A DNA stretch of 64,000 bases from Paramacrobiotus metropolitanus (Eukaryota > Tardigrada > Eutardigrada > Parachela > Macrobiotidae): assembly GCF_019649055.1 (NCBI RefSeq), contig NW_026570249.1, positions 930,001 to 994,000 on the forward strand. Reading direction: 5' to 3'. The notes under the pieces are model-generated. The model saw only the letters and a list, made by a program, of their open reading frames with translations, did not search any database and had not been told where the DNA came from. A program made the position numbers and the translations under genes. This document shows positions 37,552-48,200 of this stretch, piece after piece; the stretch's first letter is position 1, and each line of letters begins with the position of its first letter.

Positions 37552-38107
37552 GAAAAATACGGTCACCACGGCTTATCCTGCAAAAAGAGCGCTGGGCGTT
37601 TTCTTCGCCACACCGCACTGAACGAACTGATTCGGAGAAGTTTGGTCACCGCTAAAACGCCGGCTGTACTAGAGCCGCTTGGAACAAGTGACGAAGACGA
37701 TCGCCGTCCGGACGGTGTGTCGCAAATGCCTTGGAAGAACGGTTTACGGCTAGCCTGGGACGTGACGTGTGGATACCGTCGCATTTTCAAACGTCATTAG
37801 CAGCAGCGTTAAGGCTGGAGAAGCGGCCCGAAAAGCAGAAGACGAAAAGCGGCGGAAATATGAATATTTAGCACCTGAGTACTATTTTGTTGCATTGGCT
37901 TTTGAAACTTTTGGCGTCGCTAGCCCTTCCTGTATTAAGTTTTTGCGAGAATTGGGCAGGCGGTTAAAGGATGCTACGGGAGAACGACGCTCTTACGAGT
38001 TTCTGCTACAGCGTATTAGCATTGAAATACAGCGGTGGAATGCGCTGTCTGTGACTTCAACCGTACCGCGTTCTGATGGTTTTAACGCTGTTTACTTTGT
38101 TTTATAA
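37552..38107 (+). pseudogene. fragment of a retroelement-associated C-terminal domain, frame-broken
   Basis: Two overlapping frames join into one protein-like sequence: GHHGLSCKKSAGRFLRHTAL, then RRPDGVSQMPWKNGLRLAWDVTC, then in the next frame VDTVAFSN and further to LLQRISIEIQRWNALSV. I recall this HHGLSC...RHxxLN...RPDG...WDxTCVDT...QRIS...QRxNA pattern from many predicted invertebrate proteins linked to reverse-transcriptase genes; the exact family and activity are uncertain. The frame change sits at TGTG-GAT near 37768, consistent with loss of one TG from a TGTGTG run. It is probably an insertion into the right part of the P-like element, or a remnant of an older one. Confidence 0.55.
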
Positions 38108-38174
38108 TGTTGATGTTCAAACGTCTGAACGATAAGCAAACCAATAAATTCTTCATAGTCTCGAAAAATAAACG

Positions 38175-38745
38175 CAGTACTTGCTATGTACACTTGTACA
38201 GCAAATTTCTCAGTACTTGCTTTAGCCTGTAGGTACGAGTACTTAACTGTATCTCCTTTGAGAAATTATGGGTTAAGTGAGTAAGTTTCCATAAGTAGTA
38301 ATTATGTAAAAAAATTATAATTAAAACATACTTTTAAATTTTAATTGAAAAATTTACAATTTCCCCGTGCCCGCAGCTACAGAAATTTCCATTACAGAAA
38401 TTACGTGGCTATTTTACTCAGGAATGGCATTACCTTAATTCAAAAATCTTCATGGAAAAAAACACTACAGATTCTTACGTCTTCGACTCTTCTTACGGTG
38501 ACTTTCAAGTACTTACTTCATGGTACTGCACTAACAAGTATAGATATTAACTCGCAACATAGTAGTGATAGTATTCTGTACTTGCTATGTACAGCAAACT
38601 TTGCAGTACTTGTGGTAGGTATTTTCGTTGAGAAATTGTGGGTTAAGTGAGTAGGTTTCCATAAGTATTAATAATGTAAAAATTTATAACTAAAATATAC
38701 AATTAAATTTCAATTAAAAATTTAAATAATTCCCCGTGCACGCAG
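38175..38745. repeat. two direct copies of a roughly 200-bp tail segment
   Basis: Copy a (about 38175-38376) and copy b (about 38574-38745) share CAGTACTTG, GAGAAATT-TGGGTTAAGTGAGTA, TTTCCATAAGTA, an AT-rich run and the ending CCCCGTGC-CGCAG. The spacing is about 370-400 bp. The ending is the first unit of the right outer inverted repeat. Confidence 0.65.
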
Positions 38746-38850
38746 TCAACGCCCGTGTAGGAATCCCGTGCCCGCAGCCAACACCCGTTCCCAAACTCCG
38801 TGCACGCAGCCAACACCCGTGCGGACCCAAAAATATCACCCGTGCAGCCA
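38732..38850. repeat. right outer inverted repeat (minisatellite-like)
   Basis: Reverse-complement copies of the unit found at 31437-31540 (core CGTGCACGCAGCCAACACCC), three to four units, followed within a few bases by the second ATATAAAA. Confidence 0.7.
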
Positions 38851-39249
38851 TAATGATATAAAAAACATTTGGAGAAGATGCTGATGTACGTATATACGTA
38901 CGTTACGTAATCTGTTCATAATATATTTGTAGGTCATCCGAACTCTATGGTAGATGTCCAAATTAATGGAAAACTTTATCGCAGCGCTCACAGTTCTCTA
39001 TACTCGAAACGCAATCGCGAAAGGAAGCATATTCGTGTATTTTTTCTCCTTGTCATCATTGTCATGCTGTGCTGGCTGCCAAACAGTCTGCGTTTTTTAT
39101 TTACGTACATTAATCCTTTGCTATACAGCAGTGGTTATGGTCTTGCCGGCACCATATTACAATATTCCTCGGGCATATTCAACTGTCTGGTTTTTCATCT
39201 ATCTACGCCGGAATTCCGTCGTTTCTGGAATTGTCGTCGTGCAGTTTAA

Positions 39250-40549
39250 TTTGCTTTGGTTACAACCGAAGAACTCTTTTGCAATAAAAAGCTACGTTCT
39301 GTACAGTTTTTAGTGCATGTGCTCTGTACATATGCATGCAAGAGAAACGAATATAATCCCGTCTTCCAAGTTTGTTTTTGGGTAACAAAGTGAACCACGC
39401 GCGTATGTACAGAGTACAGATCTTCTGTATGTAAAGTAACAAGATTTAGTATGTTCAATCTTACGTGGCGCGGCACTGCGGCACAGAAGGGCCTGCAGAA
39501 AAACAGCGCGTTATTACACATACTGTACTGTATTCCAGTTCCAGATAATCGTACCGCAGGCACCTGCTGCCGAAATTTGCTACTCGTGCAATATACGATC
39601 TTCTGGTCGTCTCGCGGTTCGTCAAGTGGCGCGCTAAGGACAACAGTACGGCTGATCAAACGTTTGTGGTTTTCTAAAGCCCGTTGTTCCAGATTAACAA
39701 AAGAAAATACGCACTACTACTCGCTTTAACAACAGACTGTTCAATCCTCATGCGCATACCTAATTGTAAATCATACCCGACATATTATACGAGTACAACC
39801 GCGAAGAAATCTGTACAAACTACAAAGTAAGGCATCATTTGCACCGCTTGCAAGGCATTTCGCCGGCTGCAAACTGTGTGCCGGTGAGATCGACCATAGC
39901 GCTCAATTTTGCTGTTCTGTAGGTGTATTAGGTAAAAGATATAAAAACGCACCTTTTATTGCATAAAAAACTTTCTGTTGTAAGCTCGTTTTATCAACTA
40001 TGCAAAACACATTAACGATTGCATATTCCGTATTATGCAGAATACCAAAGACACTGAATAACCGGTTACCAAACCTATCCGAACGATTATGTAACCATGG
40101 CGGTCTTGAACTCGTTACAATTCACGCGATTGTATAAATTATGGAGCTACCGTTACGTTTCTTACTCATCATAAATCGTCCACAACTAATGATGCCGACA
40201 ATCAGCCGACTTTAAACCAATGGGTAGAAAATTTATGCATACAGCCTTTAAGCGGCTAATTATAAAGCCACCAGGGCATTGTTACATAAAATAAAAATTC
40301 TCACCAACGGAAAACGAACTGTAACACTGAGTGTGCAGGTCGGGTATTGTGGCACATTCTAAAGTTTCTATACCGATTAAGCAGGCACAAATGCGGTTCG
40401 TTCGCCAGTGCTCAGCGCAGTCGTAATCGCTAAAACAAGAACCGAAAAATATATCACGGTCAACGTAATTTTTAAATTTCATTGATCGATCCGATAGACG
40501 CTTGGTCGATGTAATACTAATATCATTTGGTCACACGAGATTTTACAAT
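39250..40549. other. intergenic region
   Basis: 1.3 kb between the GPCR array and the chitin-binding gene. One TACGAGTA octamer at 39788. No exon recognised. Confidence 0.35.
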
Positions 40550-43500
40550 ATGGATAACGCTGTGATTGTCACCGTGTTGACGGCAGTGATATGGGCTGGC
40601 TGTGCATCGGGACAGACCATCTTTGATTTGCTGAAACCGCAGCCCAATGGGGCGCAGGTCATGGCGCTGCTAAAAAGCGGCGCTATGGCCAATGCGCCCA
40701 AACTGATCGCCATTCCCGACAACGCCACCTATGATTGCCGGGCGGAACAACAAGCGGGATATTATGCGGATGAGAATTACGAGTGTCAGGTGTTTTACCG
40801 GTGTGAACGCGATGGGAAGACCAGTAAATTTCTGTGTGCGTCACCGACGGTGTTCAATCAGATCACGCTGGTGTGTGATTACTGGTACAACGTGGACTGC
40901 CAAAAGTAAGGGAGCTTTTTTAAGTACATATTTCGAGTTGCTGTGCACGTTAACAGTCAGAAACATTTGCAGCTGTAAAACCGCAATTACTAAGCGCAAA
41001 AGCTGTTAGCGTCTTCAGAGTGATCGTGAGTTTTAGTGCTCTTTTTTTATTAAGTACGAGTATCTTTGTATGCACTAAGCGCATCTAGCGTCATTAACTA
41101 TAAAGTGACAAGTGCTCGTAAATTTCCTGATCAAAGTTTATTGGATGATTCGGAGCAGTAGCGAAAGCAGTAGAGCCCTGCGCGAGCGCTAAATGCTTGC
41201 TTCACGCTCGCTCGCGGTAGTTTAACTTTCGCAAATTTTTTCTCAGCTCGCTCGTGCTAGCTCGTTTGCTCGCTCGCTCGGCTCGTTTCGGCATGTCTCA
41301 CTGCTCAGATCGCTCGGCTCGTAAACCGAATCAGTTTTTCTGCTCATTTAACTCGGAAGCAAACTAATAAAAAATTACTGCATTTTTAATTTTTAAATTT
41401 TCATTCAGATAAAGTAGTCTTTACCAACGCAGGTATTTTTGTCATGTGGGCATAGCAAGTTTTGTCAGTTTTCAGATCCTGAATTTATCCCATTTTATCG
41501 GTTTCGATAACTAAGATGCTCTACAGTCGAAACTCTGACTGGCAGACGCAAGGGTATTATTGATTTATACGGAAACAAACCCCGCTCGGTGCAGACCAAC
41601 GAGCAACAGCGTATTGAGATGGGGCAAAACTAATGGGTACTTTTTGTAGAGATTGTTCAAGGCCGCGATTTTCGGTTAGGTATACATTGACCGATGCTGC
41701 AGAGTGACTAGTAGCGTCACCAAGTATGTGGCAGATTTTGCAAGTAGTGCAGTTTTTCAAGGGCCGTAAAAAAAGTACTGCTCAGCTCGCTCGCCCTCCC
41801 AGAGCGCCGCTCGCTCGGCTCACTCGTTGGTCAATAACCAACAACTCGGCTCGGCTCGGCTCGTGAAAAAACTGACAATACAGACAGTTGTTCGCTCATT
41901 CGGCTCGTGAGCGGCGAGCACTCGCGAGCCGAGCCGAGGCTCGGCGCTCGCGCAGGGCTCTAGAAAGCAGTTTATTGATCTGCCGAAATTATTGTGATAC
42001 GTATCTAGTCGCGTCTTTGTGTGTGGCTGCACATAAAATCATGCGTAAAAAACAAGCTTTCATCTTGTTCGTTGTTTTGAGAGACAGACAGTATTTTGCT
42101 ACAGAACTGTTTGGCGGCAATTCAACAACACAAACTGAGATGCTGTGCTGCAGTCAGTATATATAAAATCTGCTGGTATGAAGCGTTAGATCTCTTAAAG
42201 TTTTCAAAAATTCAAGACGGTGAGCCGAGGCTTCAGCATATGTGTCGTGATTATTATGTGATATTCGCATTTGTATTTACTACTTGCATTAGCTCTTTAG
42301 TGTTGCACCGTTTCGAGGCTCCTCGTTTTTCGGCATTACGTCAGATAATTAGTCTGATAATTGATACATGGGATGCCGATGGCAGTACCGTATTACACAG
42401 CTCATATTGTAATTATAAGCTGCAGAATCGGTATTGCCTAATTTTACGATTAAATGCGGTAAATATACCAGTGCAATAAATTGTAAAAACGTTGAGTTTT
42501 CGCGAAATATCAGCTGAATGTTGCTAATTATGTGATAGTGTAGATAGTAGAGCGTCAACTTTGTAAAAATTTATTCCCGGTATCCTATTCTGAAATTTCA
42601 GTCGAACAATACCTTGCGCCGCGCTGAACTGATTATCACACCCTTTTCAAAAACTACTAACAAATTACTAAACAAATCACTAAAGTCTTGACAACTCAGT
42701 ATATAATAAACTCATTAACATCTTGCTACAAGTTACAACATAACAGAAATCGCGATTTTCGACATTGATTAATTCAAAGCAATACAAACACCTGCAAAAC
42801 TTGCGACGACTTCTCAGACAGCCTAATTACGTATATGCTGTGTAACGGCAGCCAAATTCATAACAGCTAGCTAAATCGAATACGCGCGCAAGTGATTCAA
42901 AATGTACTGCATAGAGAATTTCGAATATCCTATAATCCTCGGGCACCAGAGAAGCTGGAAAGTAAGTAGTTACTACCTACAAAAAAAATGGTATAATAAA
43001 TGCAGTATATTGCTATAATGTGAATAACAAAAAATTAAATATGTTTTGAATGTTACTGCTCCTTCGGTCATAGGTGGGTGGCGCTGCGAAATTTTGCCAA
43101 TTCGCGGCTATATCTTGATACCAGCGAGCAGCTGTTTGAAAATGCTCCTGAAGACTACGAGTTGCCAAATTTTGGCAACCCGGCGTTTCCTAATTTGCCC
43201 TATGTCAATCGGACAAGTCAGCCGTGGAAGATAAAGAAGGTTGTTACTGCGCCGCCCCATCGCAATTCCAGAACACCTTATGTTTTCGGTTTCACCAAAG
43301 TTCCACCTAAGCCGGCCGTTTACACAAAGGCACCAACTGAACCGGTACGGACGACTTATGAAGTGCCGCATTATTTGCAGCAAGTGTATTAGTCGAACCT
43401 TAGTGTGTATAGCTCCAAAATTTCAATTTCATGCTATGTATTTACAGTAGTGGCTTCGACAATATATTTTACTATATTGTGTGTGCGGCCGAAAACGCTT

Positions 43501-44579
43501 AGATTTAAGAGACCATCGCTTTTGTGATTCTTCCTCTGTATTTTATGCATCGGAAATGCGAAAATTGACACATTTACAAACGTGCAGATGCGTATGCTCT
43601 TCTCCGATTTTTATAAAGGTGACAACAACTCGGTTGCCGACCACTACATCGTACTACGAGCCGTCTGATACAACAGAACCAACCCATACTTACGAAGCCG
43701 ATACCACAGAAGCGCCGAAAGGAGTCACGAGCGGTGGAGATGTGGAAGAGTCAACCCTACTTTGCACAACGTGCACAAGTGGACCACTTCTTGTGGAATC
43801 CTCCACCGCTTCCGGTAACGGAAAAGGTATGGTCATTTTTTATATATACGCTAGGCTAGTGAAACAATGAAACTGACTGGCACTGGAAAGTTGTCTGCAG
43901 TGCTAGTCTGTTAATTCTAGAGTGCATTTGCATTTGTAGTACTCGGTTCGTACGTGTACCTAGCAAAATTACCGCGCAATTTCACTATTATTATGCGAAA
44001 CACATATCTCTCAACAATAGCAATGGTAACCTTGGAGTTCGTAAACGCTAAAATCTACCAGCATAATTGAAAACGTATGATCTGTGATGGTAGTATTCGG
44101 GCTCAGTATTATTAGTTTTCTCGAACAACTGCTCTAACAAGAAAAGCGATGATTTTCAAGGTTCTGTATTGCAACTTTAAACTGTCATTTTACTTACTTA
44201 CAGCTGCAACAACAGCATCCTCTCATGTGTCCACGGAATTACTCCCTAACGAAGTAACAGACGTTGCCACTGTGCCAACACCAACTAAAACGCCGGTAAC
44301 TAAGCTAAAAGGCACCAAAGCGCCACGACCACCACGACCGGCCAAAGGCTTAAATATATCTTTAGGCGCAGGAGGTATGTACGTATCTGTCGTTGAATAC
44401 TTTTTCTGCTGATGTGTTCGAAAAGATATTGTTATATTACACCAAAAACTGGAATAGGTACATTCGGCATTTTATAAGCGCATTCTGGTCGAACAGTTTA
44501 AAAACTAACAATCTCCTTTATTCCATTTATATGATATTACGTAGAGAACGGTAAACATAAAAGTGTCACACCGGCGTAA
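40550..44579 (+). CDS. secreted protein with one chitin-binding (peritrophin-A, CBM14) domain, CPAP1 type
   Basis: Five exons: 40550-40905, 43074-43383, 43619-43826, 44204-44374 and 44545-44579, with phases 2, 0, 1, 1 that agree at every junction. The product is about 359 aa. Residues 1-21 are a signal peptide. Residues 63-117 hold six Cys (63, 79, 85, 96, 109, 117) with YYADENYECQVFYRC and CDYWYNVDC, the CBM14 pattern. After the domain come WVALRNFANSRLYLDTSEQL, a Pro-rich stretch, and a Thr/Pro-rich, probably O-glycosylated tail ending GKHKSVTPA. Known role: single-domain CPAP1 proteins bind chitin in the extracellular cuticle. Exon 1 could end at its own TAA (CAAAAGTAA), but the donor AA|GTAAGG and continuing homology favour splicing. 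The last 11-codon exon is the weakest part. A hAT-type element lies in intron 1. Confidence 0.75.
41163..41970. repeat. 8-bp target-site duplication flanking the hAT-type element
   Basis: GAAAGCAG occurs at 41163-41170 and at 41963-41970, exactly abutting the inverted termini. A perfect 8-bp match at both exact borders is strong evidence for transposition. Confidence 0.88.
41171..41962. mobile_element. non-autonomous hAT-type transposon, 792 bp
   Basis: It begins TAGAGCCCTGCGCGAGCGC and ends with the exact reverse complement (19 bp). The 8-bp target duplication and the TAGAGCCCTG-type ends are those of hAT elements. Both subterminal regions are dense in GCTCG/CTCGG repeats, a usual feature of transposase binding zones. 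No transposase coding sequence is present, so the element depends on a source elsewhere. It sits in intron 1 (40906-43073) of the chitin-binding gene. The termini and duplication are intact, suggesting a fairly recent insertion. Confidence 0.85.
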
Positions 44580-45252
44580 TACTTTTTATGATACCGTAAT
44601 TCGTCACGATTTATTAAAACTTGCATCGTGCAAGCTTGATCGACTGAAAGCATTGCCTTTACTAAAACTATCAAGCTTTCCAACTGTTTTGACTGTACTT
44701 TACTGTAAATATATTTTGATTTCGTTAAAACCGCTGCAACGCAAATTTTTATACTTATAACATTTTGGAGCAACAATCCAAAGTTTACTGCAAAACTAAC
44801 GAATTTTTGGTGCACATTTTCGTATACGATGGTGACAACGCCTCATAACGTAAATCATTTCTACAATAATCAGCGTAGTACAAATTTTATTAGGGCAATT
44901 AAAGGCATTATTAGGCTAAAACGTATATTTTTCTCTGATGATTCGCGGATTAAGTGTAACGGTTAATGCCGTTGGCTACAATTCGCAGTAAAATCGCCGA
45001 CCATGATTATCAGACATTGATACACCAGATAGTTACGATTCTGTATAAAAATACGGATCGTTCATCATTTTCTACTTATACACAATGCGCTGATGAAGAT
45101 CCTACACTTAGAATAAACGTTCTTTTTGTTGTAGCATTTATTAAAATCAGTATTACTGTCCAAGCTGATGCATGCGACATAGCTGAAAGCTTTATTTTAC
45201 GGTTGCATAATAACAATACATAATTATATTAAAATATATTTAGCCTTACACA
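44580..45252. other. spacer between the two chitin-related genes
   Basis: 673 bp, AT-rich, no recognisable feature; presumably the promoter of the chitinase-like gene. Confidence 0.35.
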
Positions 45253-48200
45253 ATGCAAGCTCTGAAAATGCAAACTTATGCGGGAGCGGGAATTATATTT
45301 TGTTGTTTGATAAATGGCTTGATGGCGGCATCCCAACGTTTAGATGTGGTGACCTGTATCTACAGTTCCTGGGCAGCTACTCGCCGACCAATTGGAAGGA
45401 TGGCCGGTAATGATATTCCCGTGGATGACTGCACTCATATTGTCTACACTTACACCAGTATTTATGTAAGTATGTGTGATTGGTTTTAATTTTAATTGCT
45501 ATGATTGGTTCCTATATGCATCTGGAAAAAGTACGTACCCATAAATTATTTATACTGCATACATAAAATTGTGTAAGAACCCTAGCTCTTCTTCATTCCG
45601 TTATGTGATGCAGTTCATATCCGAACAGTCAGTTTATGTTGCAAAAAGATGGCTAGCTTTCCACTGGAAAGAAAGATAATACGATAAAAGTTACCCATAA
45701 AACGCAATTTTGTTGTACCTATATAGGTTTATAATATGTCATGTACCGCTCCTTTATCGTGTTGAATTTTGCAGGAAAACAAAATTTTTACACTACAGCC
45801 GGCGCTGGATGATAAAGAGAACGAAGGAATGGGTATGGAGTACTACGGCGTATTGAATCTGCGGCATGTGGGAAAACAGGACCTAATTTTTATTTTAGGC
45901 AATATTGCCAAATTTGCTGGACTGAAGGAGAAAAATCCCAACTTGAAGGCTCTTATTGGGTACGTACAGGATAACAAACTCAGCATGCGCGCACCGATGC
46001 ATTAAAATTATAATACGCTATACGAGAATAGTTGTAAAATTAATGTTCTTTAAAGTAAGCAAGCAGGACTTTTCTAGAGTTTTGTTTACTTGGCAATTAA
46101 AACGTCGTTAACTGACAGCAGCGGCGATGTGCAAAAACGCGCAGAGCATTAATCACAAGGTCACAGACTAACATGGGAGATGGCTGTGGTAGCGATAAGT
46201 TACAGTGGCAGACACCGTGGTATCAGCATTTCTGCTCATTCTATTTAGAACATCGGGCTACTGAAGCCGTTCGACTGCAGTTTATAAACATACTGAGAGA
46301 AGATGACCCTTTTTATTAGCAGAAAAACGATACAATTAGTTAATTGTTCGATTAAGAAATATCTGTTTTGATGTGTCACGACTGTCGGTAATGTCTCATC
46401 AACGGTCATCGATATTTCCGAAAGATTTGTTCACCAGTCAATCACCTGCAATCCGCATCCGTTCACCATTAATTACTTAACTACCTGCGTAGACGCAAGC
46501 TGTAAAGCCATTATTATTTTAAATTAAACTAATCTTTTATTTCGATCCTCAGAATTCTCACGGCTCCCGCTTTAAAATTAGGTTAGAAAGTGGAACCAAA
46601 GTAGCCTTAGCGCCGGCATCAAGCGGTTTTATGTGTACCACCCAAACACGCTTGTCTCGTCTCTCTCCAAACCTTTTTAGCCTAAAAGCTTAAAAAGATC
46701 CTTTATTGGCTTGCCCAGCACACTAAGGGCTTCGCAAAGAACACGATATAAATCTGTTATTAACCTATAAAATTTGCATTTATCTTGGATACTGTTGTCC
46801 AGGGTTGGTGGATGGAATTCTGGAGGATGGATTTTTAGCACAACGGTAATTTTATGTTGGAGTTCATTACTCCCACAACATGTACTGCATTAGTTTAGCT
46901 TAAATTTTTCCAAGTGTCTAATTTGGTCACGTGTCTGTACGCCGCTAACACCGGTAAAGGTTGCGCTTAATTAGCTGTGTAGATACCGCGGTGTTTGCAT
47001 TGTACGGACGTCTCAACGATACTATGCATATCGTATAGATTTAGGTGCAGTTACCAATTCAGATGTTGTTGAAGAGAAGCGAGTATACAAATTTCTTGTC
47101 TTTCAGTTCTCATCCCCGGAAGGTCGCAGGGTATTTATTCAGAGTGTTATCGAATTCTGCCATAACAACGATCTAGATGGAATTTGGATTGGTATGATTT
47201 TAATTTGCAAAAAACATGAGTGGCATAAACATATATACCACTTAACTTCATACAATTTTTAACTGTTGTCTGAACACATAACCCGCTATCCAAAAATTTC
47301 CGGTGCAATACTCAAGTATTTGCTTTGATGCAGATTGGCTGACACCCGGTGTCGAAGTCAGAGGAGGTGCGACTGGAGATTATGAAAATTTTGCCTTGTT
47401 GCTTACGGTACACGCATTAATGCACCTAGTCCCTCGATTCAAACTAGTTTTTAATTTCATAAATCCAAAAAATTATTGTACCGGGTGTACACAACTAACA
47501 CGTATGCTAACCTACAGATATTATATGCAGGCGTTAAAAATAATGTACCACTACAATAATTACTTGTAAATTTTGAAATTTCACCAATCGCAGTTTTATC
47601 TTACAGGAAATGCGCGACACGTTTGATGCGGTACCCAGCGGTGAGGCAAAACTTTTCATCGGCGTGACCGTGGCAGCCATGCCCGGATATCTTCACAATT
47701 ACAACGCCGAAGTGCTTGATAAGTAAGCAATGACGGAATCAGGAAATAAAATTAATCTTGACGGGTTTATTAGGTATCTCCATGCACTTTATCTACTCCT
47801 TATATTCGGTTCCAGCGGTGTTTTATCAACCTACGCAAATGTTAGCGCATACGAGTAGTTTTAAATTCTTAAATAATTCTGGCTTTTCAGAAGTGGCATC
47901 CTGGATCAAACAATATACGAGTAGTTTTGGAGATGCATGATAATCTCTTTATTTCTCGTTTTCTAGGACCGCCGATCTCGTATATCTCATAGCTTATGAT
48001 CTCGCCGGATACTGGAACGGTACGTGTACATAAACTGATTAACTGGAAAAATGATCATGACGACACTGTAGATCTAGAGCGTATAGTTGGATAATGCAAA
48101 AATCGTGCGCAAGATACGGCATTACGATACATATTGACAGAAAGAGAGTTTAGTAGCGCCACGAATAATACCAGAACAGCGCTCATTAATATTGTACGTA

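Larger units (their letters stand above)
31430..38855 (+). mobile_element. P-element/THAP9-like DNA transposon, decayed, 7.4 kb
   Basis: The element lies in the intron of GPCR copy 6. Outer inverted repeats built from a CACGGGTGTTGGCTGCGTG-type unit occur at 31437-31540 and, inverted, at 38732-38850. A perfect 51-bp inverted repeat lies further in (31834-31884 and 37490-37540). Between them is a multi-exon THAP-domain transposase gene with two in-frame stops. To its right lie a frame-broken fragment of a second coding region (to 38107) and a duplicated tail. Ends were placed where the inverted repeats meet an 8-bp direct repeat. Family knowledge: P-type elements carry a THAP DNA-binding domain plus an RNase H-like catalytic domain and make 8-bp duplications. 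Confidence 0.68.
30719..39249 (+). pseudogene. rhodopsin-like GPCR, array copy 6, broken
   Basis: Exon 1 spans 30719-31374 and exon 2 spans 38933-39249. The phases agree (1) and the motifs match the other copies: SIDRVLSVY at the DRY position, CWLPNSLRFL in TM6, and SGIFNCLVFH in TM7. Two lesions are visible. Near 30860-30870 the frame shifts between the TM1 end (TFIFIFYN) and LRTPFHYLLLNVSIAD in TM2; the frame needs one base fewer or two more. The phase-1 intron, 55-175 bp in the paralogues, is about 7.56 kb because a transposon lies in it. Removing the element and one target copy leaves an intron of about 124 bp. The insertion itself need not abolish the gene; the frameshift should, unless it is a sequence error. 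Confidence 0.78.

Noticed and set aside
41557-41760. 67-codon minus-strand frame inside the hAT-type element
   Set aside because: Too short and without transposase motifs; the element appears non-coding.
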